Positions 1 to 11,855 of a stretch of DNA of 64,000 bases are shown one piece after another (positions within the stretch are counted from its first letter, which is position 1; each line of letters starts with the position of its first letter). The stretch spans positions 124,001 through 188,000 of the forward strand of contig JAFKAC010000005.1 of assembly GCA_025766275.1 (NCBI GenBank), in the 5' to 3' direction. The position numbers were made by a program, and so were the translations under genes. The stretch comes from Lactarius indigo (lineage: Eukaryota; Basidiomycota; Agaricomycetes; Russulales; Russulaceae). Under the pieces are notes generated by a model. That model was not told the origin of the DNA. It was given only the letters and a program-made list of their open reading frames with translations, and searched no databases.

Positions 1-401
1 AGGACCCCCACACTGGCAGAGATTACTTTTGCAGGCGAGAATATCTGCGAAAACGATCGGGGGAAGATGGGAAATGACTTAGGCTCAACTAAAGTCGATC
101 ATTTGAGACTCACTAATCCAACACCTTCGCCCAAAGTCGCGGAGAACGCGTAGAGGACATTAATAGTCGGGTTCAGCCAGCTGTATAATCTCTCGTTGTG
201 ACTTCTTGATTGATTAAACTCGTTGACTTTGTCATGAAGCACAGCGAGAACGTCACTGGAAGAGTTGCAGGATTGTATCTGTGTTGCGAGGGGATGTGTG
301 AGAAGGTCGGTCTTGGTCTTCTTTTCGTACACTTTTAGAGCAGTGACGAAGATGGTGCGGAAATTGGAGGACGATGCAGTTGTGGTGGGAGTTAGAGACA
401 T
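1..401 (-). CDS. NLR-like protein, Goodbye domain N-terminus (partial, runs off the left edge)
   Basis: First two exons of a fungal STAND/NLR gene read leftward out of the window. Exon 1 (401-114, 96 codons) starts at the ATG at 399-401; a GTG two codons upstream is less likely. It carries the start of the fungal Goodbye domain (VYEKKTKTDLLTHPLA, then LGEGVGL). A GTGAGT donor follows at 113 and a CAG acceptor at 45-47, with exon 2 from 44 down to the edge in frame. Exon 1 is the same length as, and clearly homologous to, exon 1 of the complete receptor gene at 2965-6467, so the two are tandem duplicates on one strand. Goodbye domains are N-terminal signalling modules of fungal NLRs; the NACHT and repeat parts of this copy are not in the window. 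Its exon 2 keeps two bases that the neighbour has lost. Confidence 0.75.
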
Positions 402-1509
402 AGCCACTTCAATTATAAGAACGGGTTGGTGATGGGAAAAGGCACATCGTCCAGGGTTGAAACAGGATTATGACTTATACGTCAACATATCGGATACAGG
501 ACGGTGCTGACCTGACCCGGCATTCACAGTCGTCCACGGAGATTGGATTCGGACGTGTTCATTTATTAAATGGTATATACTGAGTTGTATGAGTACAAAG
601 GAGGCGCCCGCTTTGCGCTACCGGGACTGGGAGCCGAGTCTCGAGTTCAGGCCCATCTGGGAGGTGCGAAGCATTGCAATCGCTCCTGTATGCCTCCGCG
701 CTACACAAATATTCGTTCAGGTATTCAATGTGTTCGGAGACACGTCCCTCTCAAGTAGCTAGGACCGCCCGCGCGTGCAGCACACTTGAGAATGCGAAAG
801 CTGAGCCGCTCCGGCTCTAGTGTGACATGCGACGCAAAGGACCACACTAGCCTGAGCCTCTGCGCGTTGCGAAACCTCGTAGACCTTATCGTAGCCGTGG
901 AGAATTCGTATAACTTGAGTTGCTAAGGATGCGCCCGAGTGCGGCGCATTCGGGAACGCAGACAAATGCGAAGGGCTACACGGACTCGGAGCCTCGAAGA
1001 AGATATAAAGCCAAGAGAATGATTCTCTATTGTTGATGCCGTAAATACAGGTAATATGTTTGAAGGAAGACAAATCTGGGGTATATGATGTTCACAGTGA
1101 GCAAAGGAACTGCTGAGTGATGGGAGTGTTGTGGGTCGGCCAAGTGAAACATGGCTCACAGATATGAGCCGGCCCGCGACCCTGGCCAAGTGGCCTCGGC
1201 GGTCAGTACGAGCCGCAGGTCGTTTCCTGCCCTCGTTCTTACCTCGGCCCGTCCAAGTCCTGCCTCGCTCGAAGCGCGAGACGGGGTTTTTTCCTATCTC
1301 TGAAGCCCCGTTCCGTCGCCCACATGCCAAACGTGAGATGGGGCCATGCATAACCTTCCACAACCTTGTTCTGCCACCCTTTCAAGTTCTCTTCAATCCG
1401 AGACAGGGTCGCTTCCTGCGCAGATGCTCGAACAGCTAGCCTATGGTCTCTCTTGTCGCGTCGGGGGTTGGCGTCGGGCGATCTGGAAGGTTACGTGACT
1501 CTTGTGCCA
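402..1509. other. Intergenic; no supported gene
   Basis: Several short open frames occur on both strands, but none has a recognisable domain, a paralogue in the window or a credible exon structure. GC-rich, with a few purine/pyrimidine runs. It presumably contains the upstream region of the leftmost NLR gene (near 402-560). No other signal seen. Confidence 0.5.
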
Positions 1510-2390
1510 CACTCGTTCTGTCGTTCTTTCCAGGGGTTTCTGCACTAAATCCGCAGTCGGCGAGCCAATCGTCTTTGTAAGGCGACCGGAAATTCTTCAA
1601 TCAAGTCGGCTACCGAGATCTCTGCAGCTGCTATGAGACGCCGGGATTTTGCTGTCGATATACTGCGCTCGTTCACCCTCAACTTCCGAGAGCTGATCAC
1701 CCTTGTCCTCGGCGTCTCCGTGGGTCTCATATACGCCCTTCTTTACTACATCTGGTTCGATGTCACGTTTTCTGGCAGCTGTTACCAGGGTGAGCGGATT
1801 CTCTGTTTGTCCTTAGTATTTTAGTTGGCACATTCGTAATCATACTCCCGCTCTCCGCGTACCTATGTTTCGTGCAGGTGCCCAGGTACAATGTTAAGGG
1901 CGAACTCAAGCCTGAGGAGTGGATGACCATCACGACCATTGGCGCGTGTATCGTTCCCGTCTGTCTGTTCTAGTTCGGATGGAAATCGCGCGCAGGCGTG
2001 CACGGATTATCCTGGTCATTGCCTCCAGCTTGTTCGGTATCGCTGTATTACTCCTTTTCGTGGGTGCCGTTCAGTGTCTTCGTAGTACTAACCTAGCCCC
2101 GATCATAAAGTCATCACAGAACGCAGTTTTGAACCACCTCACAACATGTACCCACCTCCCTCAGGCTGGCCAGCGCGCTTGCCGGAAACGACCTTCGTCA
2201 GTCTGTGTTTGACGCCCAGGCCGACTCCCCCCTTCACTGGGGCTATGTATCGCAACCTCGGTTTCGGATGGGAAAGCACGCTCCTGGTGCTTCTCTTATG
2301 CGTCTTTATTCTAACCCCCCTCCTGTTTTCTGAGTATGGCCAGTGGGCGCACCCGCCACGACTACTACTTGATACTACTTGATGCGTCCA
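1510..2390 (+). pseudogene. MFS transporter (DHA1-type drug/polyamine exporter), C-terminal half, decayed
   Basis: Translated pieces follow the C-terminal half of fungal MFS multidrug exporters. A basic cytoplasmic loop (RRRDFAVDILRSFTLNF) leads into a membrane segment (LVLGVSVGLIYALLYYIWF). After an intron with donor near 1790 comes PRYNVKGELKPEEW, then the family's LFWFGW-like segment, and last MYRNLGFGWESTLLVLL near 2247-2300. The Trp codon expected in that segment is TAG at 1971-1973, and later parts lie in different frames, so no full-length product is possible. The N-terminal half is absent here. A separate MFS N-terminal half lies on the opposite strand at 9866-11128. Family call is by motif recognition only. 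Confidence 0.55.
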
Positions 2391-2964
2391 TGCCCTCCCG
2401 CTTGGTTCCTCGTCATGAGAAAAAAAAGTGGCCTCTCTACTCTGTCTATCATCACCTGGTATTCACCTTGATAGCTTTACTAAAAAGAAAAAAGGGTCGT
2501 CCCCTGCGCCTCGTAGTTTGAAGATTCGGAGCAGAATTTTGTCGCTCCATGGGACCTCGTGCCCCACCCGGGGCAATGCATTCTCAGTTTGCGACCTGCG
2601 GCTAGATTCTATTTGCCGGACAGGCCCCTAAAAGGCTCCACAGGTTTAGTATTTGGAAAGGGCTTCTGGATAAATCGACGTACCACCGAAGAGGACCGTG
2701 ACGTCGAGCAACGGGTAAGCTATTTTTTGGCCCCCCGTGTAGGACACCAGTATCTCTTTTGACAGACGGTACTGACGCGCATATCATAGTGCCACGATAT
2801 ACTTCAACTAAATATCAACACGGTAGTATAAACGATCGCAGGTTACGACATCGCGCGACTCGTCAATATCAAGCGATCACAGCGGTGTAAGGAAAATCGA
2901 GCAGATAGAGTAGAAAGACAATGAGCGATCGCGAATCGTATCGTACATCCGTCCCAAGTTGTTG
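2391..2964. other. Intergenic; nothing recognised
   Basis: Downstream of the minus-strand NACHT gene (its 3' untranslated region would start at 2964) and of the plus-strand MFS remnant. No coding evidence on either strand. Confidence 0.45.
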
Positions 2965-5900
2965 TCAACATATTTGTGAGACTGCGTTCGTGCTTGCTTG
3001 TGGCGATATTCCGACCGACAGCAACTGCACGAGCTCGTCTTGCTGATGCCCCAATGCCACCCGCGATGCCACCTGAAATGGGGTCCTTCCTTCCTCGTCC
3101 TCTGCACTCACGTCCGCGCCATGCGCTAACAGAATACGTGCGACCTCGAGCCGAAACGACAATCCCAGGCTCGATGATGGCACCAGATGCAGTGGGGTTC
3201 GGTGATGGCTATCCAGAGCGTTCAGATTCGCGCCGTGGGCTAGTAACAATCGCACAATCGAGGGATAATCGCCTTTGGAATTGCCATACTGGTGTGCCTT
3301 GTGCAGTGGTGTCAAGCCGTCTTTATCTTGAGAACTAGCATCCGCGTTGTGTTCCAGCAACACTCGAACAACTCCGAGGTGGCCCTCCTCTACCGCATGA
3401 CTTAGTGGCGTCCTGTGGTAATCATCTTGATGTCTTGCATCTGCACCGTGGTCAAGTAAGCATTGTACAGCATTAAGGTGCCCTTGGATCGATGCAAATT
3501 GCAGCGGTGACTGGTTCCACAAGCCCCGAGCATCTACATCCACGCCGCACTTGAGCAAGGCACGTACAACCTGGATGTGACCTGCTTGGGACGCCGAGTG
3601 TAATGCGGTCCCCGCGCCACCGCCTATCGCGTTTGCATACTGTGGATATATGAGAGTAAGGTGTTCAACTATCTCGTGAAATTTACAGAACGCAGCATGG
3701 TATATTGGTACCGCTCCTGGTTGGATTTTTATTTTCAGATCCGGGGCCCAGCCGCGATCGTCGACATTGTATAAGTTGACCCACGCCGAAAAGTACGGCC
3801 TGTCCGGGTCAAAGAGACGTTTTATCCCATCACGGATGCTTGATGCAACATTCTCGACGTGTGCGTGAGTTATCCAGTGCTCGGCGGCATATCGAGCTAG
3901 AGGTGTTCTCAGGCCATTTTCGTCAACAGAATCCCGTAGTAGGACACCGAGACAAGCGCTGGCGGTCAGCATGTTGGCATCTTCCACGACAATATGGTAC
4001 CGAGAGAGGTCTTTCGTGGGCGTGGCGAGACGATCTGACATCAAGAACTCCTTCACCGAGAAGTGCGAAAACTGGACAACAGGGGAATCGTAGTTGGGGA
4101 CGATGGTAATCAGACTTGAGCATGTTGAAAGTACGGCTTGTTCATGATCTTCCCACCGCCAATTTGAGTTTAATTTGGGGATCCCTCCCTTCGCCGCATC
4201 AAAGTCAAAGGCGAGTAGTTCCGCGAGCTCGGCGACAGAAAGCGGTCGAATTGCCACAGCAAGACATTGCAGCATACGATATGCGTGTGCACTGTTCGCC
4301 TTCTTGATATCCGTCATAATCCGTTCATATGTCTCGTCTAGCGATTCCGGAAGTTCCTCTAGCGTTTGTCGCATACTCGACGGAAGGCATTGTCGCAGCG
4401 TGTCTAGTTGACAGAACACCCAACGAAACCTAATTCTTAGACGTGAGCAAGCATCACTAGGTTGGCTCACGCGTACGTACATTCCGTCGGCCTTTTCCGA
4501 GAGCGCCTCGACAACCATTTCCTTCTCGTCTTCTCGCCATCTCTTCATCATTGTCTCCGAGTCGGAATATACAACAGAATTGACGTAGTTGATGATATCA
4601 TTCTTTTGTCCGCTTTCGTCGTGCAGGGACACGCGGTGATGTGCCAAAGGTGTGAGAGTCGCCCGAATATCGTACTCCGGTCGGCTGGTGACGCATATAT
4701 GAAGGTGTGGAAGATGAAGGTCAACAAGTTCCTTGACAAGAACAAGGACCTGTTCGCGAGGCGATGGAATTCCAGGCCAGTTTGGACACTCGTCGAGCGC
4801 GTCCAGGATAATGTAAACGGGTTGTGGATGGAGAATCGCGAGCATATCCTTGAGACAACGGACCATCACGCTATCGCTGGGCTTTTGTTCACCATCGTCA
4901 TGTACAGAATAAAGGCGGAGGAGGATGTCGCAACAAGGACGGGACTGAGCAGAAAGTTGGATGAGGAGAGAGGGGAGGAGATTGCGGCGGTGTTGCTTAT
5001 CGAGGTCCCTGAAGTCGAAATAAAAGTACGCCATAAAGGCGGACCTAGCCTCATGTAGAGTTACGACGTGTTGGATAATTGTAGAGCTGGCGAGTAATGT
5101 AAGTTCATTGAGTCGCGTATAGATGTTGAGGCCCAAGGCACAACGTACCAAAGGATACTCTTGCCCGAGCCGGCTAGGAATGCAGACAGTGGTCAAGGGA
5201 TCGATCTGGGAAGGGTAGAAACAGCTTACGTTTACCATAGATCCACAAGAGAGAACCGGCGGACTTCCATTCCGTAAAGGTACTGCCTTGATAGAACCAC
5301 TCTGCTGTTCCCCCGTGGTGAATGTCGCTTGCGATGTTGTGATTCGTTGATGGATCCGGCGGAGTGACCCATCTTCTAAGACTCTCTCTCAATTGGCTCC
5401 CTGTGACCAAGTTATAGACGCCAGAGCCAGCAGCGAAAGACTTGACCACATACATTTCACGTCGTCTACGCTGTTCGACGTTTGCTGCAGGACTACTTTC
5501 GCATCCCTTCCGTCTAACCAAATCAGGATGGATTTTTGAGTAGCTGATGGGACGGGCGTACCTTTCAAGACAATATCCATTTTATCGTCCACATCCTTCA
5601 TATGATTTCCAACTCCAGTTACTTTGTTGTCGACGACCTTGACCTTGTCATCGACACTATGTGTGAGCCTCAGGATCTGCGCAGACGCCATTCGGGCTTC
5701 TTCTTGCGTCAATCTGTCCAACCTCATCAACGCATCTTCCATGTCCTTCCGTCCCGCTAACTTCTTGAGAAATTTTTCTGGACATGAATTAGCATACATC
5801 CACGTATTCCCATGTAGTAACTCACTGGCTCGACCCTGCTTCATCTCCTTCGTCGCAATCGCAAAGATGTTCAGAACCTCCACCATTATCTTCACGATAA

Positions 5901-6467
5901 TATCAGTCATCGCGTCGGTTGGGGGCACTTCGGTGTAAGATTCAAGGCGTTTGAAGAAGTTCTCGATACGCTCAAAAAGATCGGCGAGGGCTTCTTGACT
6001 CGCGTCGACATCTTTGGCGGCCTGACAGAAATCGGTCTTAAAATCCTTTCAGAAAGGGATCATGGAAGACGCTTACCAAGAGGAGGACCCCCACACCGGC
6101 AGACTACTTTTGCAGGTGAGAATATCTGCGACAACAATTAGGGGTAGGTGGTAGAAAAAGTCGACCAGTTAGAACTCACTAGTCCAACACCTTCGCCCAG
6201 AGTTGCTGAGAATGCATAGAGCACGTTAATAGTCGGATGCAACCAACTCGATAATCTCTCGTTGTGGCTCTTGGACTGATCAAACTCGTTGACTTTGTCA
6301 TGAAGCACGGCAAGAACATCACTGCACGAGTTGCAGGATTGTAGTTGAGTCGCGAGGGGATGTGTGAGAAGATCGGCCTTTGTCTTCTTCTCATAAGCTT
6401 TCAGGGCCGCGACGAAGGTGGTGCGGAAGTTGGAGGAAGACGCAGTTGCGGCGGGAGTCTGAGACAT
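2965..6467 (-). pseudogene. Goodbye-NACHT-ankyrin NLR-like receptor, nearly intact but frameshifted in exon 2
   Basis: Multi-exon STAND receptor. Exon 1 (6467-6180) and exon 2 (6125-6077) begin the Goodbye domain, which continues in exon 3 (6021-5826, AAKDVDASQEALADLFERIE). Exon 4 (from 5777) has a repeating DDKV coiled-coil-like stretch. The P-loop GKPGSGKS is split by an intron (exon end 5230, next exon 5173-5149), and the NACHT continues from 5086 with a Walker B-type IILDALDEC and a TSRPE sensor motif. Another intron (about 4485-4430) precedes the helical region with ETYERIM. The C-terminus has six ankyrin repeats (TPLH-type) and ends at TGA 2965-2967. Compared with the tandem copy at 1-401, exon 2 lacks two bases in its middle (49 instead of 51 nt). 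This shifts the frame and gives an early stop in exon 3 unless exon 2 is skipped, which would keep phase. Everything downstream is open. Fungal NLRs of this type are thought to sense non-self and trigger cell death; the ligand is unknown. Confidence 0.75.
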
Positions 6468-7219
6468 AGTGACTGCAACTCAGGTGAGCTGGTTGGCGAT
6501 AAGAGAGCCCGTCAAAACAAGGTTTGGTTTGAACCAGGTTCAAGTGGGCACTGCCTCGTATATGTCCATATAAACACAAACATTGCGCAACGTTACCGTA
6601 AGATTTTCATTTGTAGAAGATAGACGCCTAAGTTTAGGCCTAAGTCGAATTACAATGCTCAGGGCCAAGGGAATCCCAGCTGCTTTCATATTCATAAATA
6701 TTCATACGTGTAAAAATTACCATCATAGCAAGCTGAGTGAGTGGTGGTCAAGGCTTGGGTCAAGGATGACATCTGTGCCGATCGACACAAAATCCAGCTT
6801 TTTTTTTTGTCGGTCTCGACTTTTCTTTGTCTGGTCTCCCGATGGGAATTTCCGAACCTCAGCTCGGTACTACAATAATGTTTTTGCAAATACGTAAGCC
6901 TGCTGTATCAAGATGATATGAAAACAAAATAGCGGTGAGCGTGACGGCCCCACCATTCCGATATCCCAGTTTCTTTCATCAAAACTTATCTGGATGCTAC
7001 TCCTTGGGTATTTTCGACAATTTTCCATTTACATCGACGATGAATGCCAGTACGCTTGCCAGTGGGAAACGCGGTGTATGCTATTCTGCTGGGGTTACAA
7101 CAAGCGCTCTTTAAATTTTCACAGTAATCCCCCCCATGTGACCATGAAAATGCGAGTGTTCTACGGTAGAGATCATTGCGAGACATAACTTCTGAATTCA
7201 AAAACACACAAAAGAAAAC
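6468..7219. other. Intergenic; nothing recognised
   Basis: Upstream region of the NACHT gene and downstream of the P450. AT-richer than its surroundings, with a small palindromic patch around 6626-6645. No supported ORF. Confidence 0.45.
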
Positions 7220-7283
7220 ATATAGGAAACTACTTGTGAGGAGGCTAATACCAAGGCGAATGGATGTGCAACGCGCACGACCC

Positions 7284-9646
7284 CTATACCCGAGATACTC
7301 TCATCGGGAGCTTGGGTTGGAATATCCCAACTGATCCTTTCACCGATGGAGAAGAAATAATGCCAAATCTCCAAACTATTTCTGCTCCAGTGCCAGTGGG
7401 CGCAAATCGGAAAGTAGGAATGATCTGCGATAGCACGACCTCTAGACGCAAAGGTGTAGTCAGATCAGTAAGATGCGATATGTGTCCACGCGGCTTCTCT
7501 TACTCATTTCGAGCTGCGAAAATTTGAATCCACTGAATGAGCAGATTCAGCCTAGCTCGTCTAGAGAAGGGGTTGTCATACGCACATGCAGGCCCGCGTC
7601 CCGCCAATAAATGTCATACTAAAAGAGCAGTCAGAAACCGTGAACTGTTCAGTTGTAGACAGACACATTTCGCACGTATTTGCATATACTCCTTGGATAT
7701 TTGCATCTGCAACGCTTTCGGGAAGTGGTCCCAACCAACGTTCCGGTTTCCATTCCGCCGCATCCGCACCCCAAATCAATGGATCACGGTTCAGATTATA
7801 GATTTGCGCGAACACGTTCGTGTTTTTCGGAACGAAGATTTCATGGACTTCGCGCCCGTCGACATCCCGAATGGGGGCAGACAGTGGGAGAACGATATCG
7901 CTTCGTGCACTGCCAACCACCACTCAGTACAAAGGGGACCGTAAAGCGAGAACAATGCATCACGTACGTTCTCATCACTCCGGGAACAGGCGCGTAGCTG
8001 TCGCACCATTGAGAATATGCTCCGAGAACCAAACCGAACACCTTACAGGCGCAGAGTTTCGCGACAGACTGCCTCCAAGAAAGGCAAAGCTACGAGCTGG
8101 TCGTGCGTGAGCTCCTCGTTGTCTTCATGGGCATCTTTCAGTTCTTTTCTGAGCTTATCCTGGACATCAGGGTGGAGGGCGAGTAGATGTAGAGTCCGAG
8201 AAAGAGCGGACGATGTCGTATCTGTTCCTGCTATGAGGAAGACCCTAAAAGAGGTGAATTAGTCATCAACACCGCCCAGTTTGAACCAACGCGCGCTGGG
8301 GCGTACGCCATTTGCGCTACCATTTCCTCTTCGCTCAACCGAACGTCCTCGGGTCCCGCCCAACTGGCTCGCACTATAAACAGTCACTTCGGGTATCTAG
8401 TCTGCAAGCGCGGTGTAATCTACTCACTGAGAAGACTGATGACATCCTTTCCGTCTCCAACCTGCTTGACAGTCGCGTCATCACCCAATTCAAGCAATCT
8501 CTTCTTCGTCTCGTGAATTCCCCTCGACTTGGAATTCAGGGTCTCCGCGAGATCCATAAGATGGTTTAATTTCTGCCACGGCAGCATTCTTCCCAGGACC
8601 TTGAGAACTTTGGGGTGGAATATTTTATCGATGTAGGGGAGTAAGTTTCGAGACACCGCAAGAGACGAGGAAGTTGGGCTACAAAGCGTATCAGAATAAT
8701 AAAGCCATTTCAAGTGGTCACTGTGCTGACATCCATTCCTTGAGCGCCTTACAATATTCGTCGTCTCTACCTTCAAAAATACCAAAGGAATACCCGAGAC
8801 CGGCTTGCCCGATGAGTTCGAGAGCAACCTTTCCCATCCAATCGGCAACGTCGATCTCTTCTTGGCCATTCGACACAATCGAACAGAGGTTTTCACGAAG
8901 CTGGCAAGAATTGAGATCCCTGGTTTGGGAATAATAACCTGGGAGAGTACCTGTTTTGTGATCCTATAGAAAATCGGGGTCATATACCGCATGTGCTTGA
9001 TGTTGAATGCGGGGTTCAGCATTTTTCGTTGCATGCGGTGTTGAGCACCTGTATTGGTGGATATTTAGGCGTATGTTCACTGAAAATTAGAAAATGAGTT
9101 CCCTACCTGACGTAGCAAAGAGCGATGGCCCAGACGCATGCATGTTCGAGCTTTTTCGGGTTCAAGACGAGGATCAATCCTTCTACAAACGAAAAACGTA
9201 CCGGAGGAAAGCTTCGGTCACCTCAAAAGTGGGTTGATCCTTGATAAAAATGTTGTTGCATGCCTTAGGGTCAGATACCACGAGCTGGACATCCTGTGCC
9301 CCAGTTAGTATAACATCGAGCAAGTGGCCCGTAGCAGTCAAAAGTTATCGCGATGTACCCCCAAAAATCCATAGACGCGTGAAACTCTTCCGTACGACTT
9401 GTATAAGCTTTCGTGGAACGAGTAGGCATAGGGATTGAACATATGATGCCAATGACCTTCTCATTATTTCAGCACGCAGCACGTTTTCTATAACCCGCAG
9501 AGCTCACCCCAGAAGAGCGAGGGGTTAGACGGGCCTGGAATCTTCAGGAGGCTCCGCTGCCTGAACCTGTGCCTGAGGAGGGCAAGTGAGGCCGCCCCGG
9601 CCAGGACTACAAGGGCACAGGCGGCAACGTCGAAGAGAGAAAGCAT
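7284..9646 (-). CDS. Cytochrome P450 monooxygenase, copy 1 (14 exons)
   Basis: Membrane-anchored haem monooxygenase of the large basidiomycete P450 set. The ATG at 9646 opens a hydrophobic anchor (MLSLFDVAACALVVLAGAA), then a basic stretch and the hinge KIPGPSNPS. Fourteen short exons join in frame with GT/AG introns: FNPYAYSFHE, then DVQLVVSDPKACNN, then HRMQRKMLNPAFNIKHMRYM, then ALELIGQAGLGYSF. The I-helix AGTDTTSSALSR is at about 8245-8205, the K-helix ExxR (ETLRL) ends just before an intron, and EWKPERW is at 7730-7750. The haem loop FIGGTRACIGFKFSQLEM is interrupted by an intron within the codon after the ligand Cys. Stop TAG is at 7284-7286 after a typical P450 C-terminus. No broken codon found. 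Substrate cannot be told. The MFS remnant upstream may once have formed a functional pair with it; that is inference. Confidence 0.85.
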
Positions 9647-9865
9647 GATAGCGGATTCGGGGACGAGCAAATAAAACCTCTATGAGGCCTATATAACTGT
9701 ATCGTCCGGAACCTCGGTGGCATGTTGACAAGTCGTCGATGAGTCACTGGCAATCTTGCTGGCATTATAACTCCGGGTTCTAAGAACCCCGTCGCAAATT
9801 ATTTCCGGTTCGCTATAACGTCGACGCGGATTGAGCAGCTGCCTCGGGGAAGTGTCCGTTATTGT

Positions 9866-11128
9866 TCAAAGAATGCCTTTCGATAGCTTGATTACTCGAC
9901 CAGACACCGAAATCAAGACCGAAATAGTGTATTGAATCCAGAACTTCAGTCCGCGTGACCGGCGGAGCAAGCCAAGAAGTTCGACGATATCGCCCGACTC
10001 GGAGGACGTCGCACCCAGAAAGGGAACCGTGGAGAGAGTTTTGGATACCTCCAAGTCTCAATATGGGATCTTCTCGAACCAAAGGTGGCGTTGGTCTTGG
10101 TAATCCACCCGGTCATAGGCGAACACCGCGGACGTGTCTGTGCGCAGTTACAGTATCTCGCCGATTCTCCACCTCATGTGAGCTAACAATGACACCTGTT
10201 ATGGTCCCGAAACCGATATCAACCAATGCTGATTATGTCGACTTTACAACAACCAACACATGGTTCCGATCACACAGGGTAAAAGCAACTATCAAGGCAA
10301 TTGTTGTTAGTAGGGGCGAAGGCGCGATTTTCGAGACTTTTGCTAGTGAGTCATACAATACGGTACTCGAGACATCGTGCTTGAATCAGTAGCTGACGTG
10401 TGTGTCCAAACACCAGTGCGAAAGCGAACAACAAAAAACAAAACGAGCCAATGAAAACGAGGCTGCCATTCGCAATGGAAACGCCATATACGTATCACAT
10501 TTATTCCTGTAGAGATGGGCGGCAAATATGCTCCTGTACATGAGCCGCTAGACCATACACGACCGAAAGATATACCTAAGAGTCCGGTTGACACACTCTG
10601 TGTCTGCATAAACGTCCTTGTTCCCCATAGGATCCGCCGCGAGCTTGGCTTTATGTGCAAGGAGTGCAAGTGCGAAAATCTCAGGGAGGGAGAGGAAACA
10701 GAAAAGCATGCATGGGCACGCCAAGATCATCAGGGCCCGGTGCCATTGGTGAGTGGTGCAACGGTGAAGAAACCGCAGAGAAATTGCGTGACGAGAAAGA
10801 TGGCCATATTTTTCCCCCGCGCTTGGCCAATATAGCTGATTGGGCTGATGGCAAATGTGCAGACGAAGACCAGGCACCGACTGATGAGCTCAGAGCCAGG
10901 GGCCTAGAATGTGGGCAGGAGGTTGAGGGAAAGTACGAGGTAACCCACCTCTCTCCCAACGTGGAACTCGTACGGAACTCGTATTCAATGACGGCCATGG
11001 CTGTGGAAGGTGCGCATGAGGCGAATGCGCTATTTGGAGACGATTGACCAATGACGATGCTACCGGCTAGGGCCTGATCGCCGGAGTAAACATACTTGTC
11101 GAGTCCCACTGGCATGACCGTACAGACT
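9866..11128 (-). pseudogene. MFS transporter, N-terminal half, decayed
   Basis: Reading leftward from 11128, scattered frames reproduce the N-terminal half of fungal drug-exporter MFS proteins. TM1 is like AFASCAPSTAMAVIEYEF, then EVGYLVLSLNLL, then LVFVCTFAISPISYIGQ, then FLVTQFLCGFF with VAPLTNG. After a gap (TM4-6 missing) comes the central loop LPEIFALALLAHKAK with ADPMGNKDVYA. Frames change repeatedly and stops occur, so it is not functional. It lies head-to-tail upstream of the P450 on the same strand and was carried along in the duplication; copy 2 is shorter still. The C-terminal half is not found here. The plus-strand fragment at 1510-2390 carries that half of a related protein. Confidence 0.55.
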
Positions 11129-11601
11129 ATGGTGGGCTGCACTTGTATCAGAATGACCAATTCTGCGAGTTAGGGGGAGGTCATCTGGTCCGTCCCAGGT
11201 CACCAGATTGGGGTCCATATTGGTAGATCCGGGGAAGAAGCTCGAGGAAGGACTGTGCCACTGAGTATTATCCCTTATCTTTGCCGTAAGCGCTGATTCA
11301 TCTCTTGTTAAGACCCACCTCTAACTTGACCGCTGATTCATGGTTCTTGCCAGTGGATGGGGGTACCGATAGTGTGAGAGCGGAAGTCGTGCCAGCGGTA
11401 GGACGGACAAAATACGGTCGGGGATACTAGAATGTAGATTATATTCTGTTTTGAGGAGTTCCCGGGAGGCGACTCGGATGTGCCTAGGATGAGAGTCCTC
11501 GAGGAGATGCGTGCCCCTACACATTTTTGTATGGGCATAATTTAAGTTACATCGATTCGTAAGCTATGTGCACGTGAGATCATTCGCCGGGAGTCTTTGA
11601 C
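11129..11601. other. Intergenic; nothing recognised
   Basis: Between the duplication edge and the MULE terminal inverted repeat. Contains a small CGCTGATTCAT direct repeat (about 11290 and 11332). No gene. Confidence 0.4.
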
Positions 11602-11632
11602 TTTTCGCATCGGTCCCACGGACCGGCCCGCT
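11602..11632. repeat. MULE left terminal inverted repeat
   Basis: 31 bp, inverted copy at 16467-16497 with two mismatches. Includes an internal near-palindrome around GGTCCCACGGACC. Confidence 0.75.
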
Positions 11633-11855
11633 TTTCCCGTTTCTCCGAAACTCAGTTTCAAACTCCGATTTCTTTCGTTTCACTCCTTGATATTTTTTTC
11701 ACAGAACACACAAATGTAAAAGTAAATACAATAAAAAATAAAGATAAACAACGCGTAAACAACGCGTTTCTGTGTATCGGCATGAAGCGCGTTGGGACGT
11801 CGTGTTGGGATGGGAGGAAGGGACAGGCAAATCCCACTTTCCCGAACCCCCCACT

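Larger units (their letters stand above)
7220..11128. repeat. Segmental duplication, copy 1 (P450 + MFS remnant)
   Basis: Matches 59604-62648 in the same orientation along almost its whole length. Similarity starts near GGAAACTACTTGTGAGGAGG and stops right after CCGTACAGAC at about 11128. Copy 1 keeps about 800 bp (roughly 10043-10845) that copy 2 lacks. Exon and intron positions of the P450 are shared, so the duplication is genomic rather than by retroposition. Confidence 0.85.

Noticed and set aside
923..1363. 146-codon minus-strand ORF in the left intergenic region
   Set aside because: Composition is Arg/Ser-rich without any motif, it overlaps other chance frames, and it has no paralogue or exon structure.
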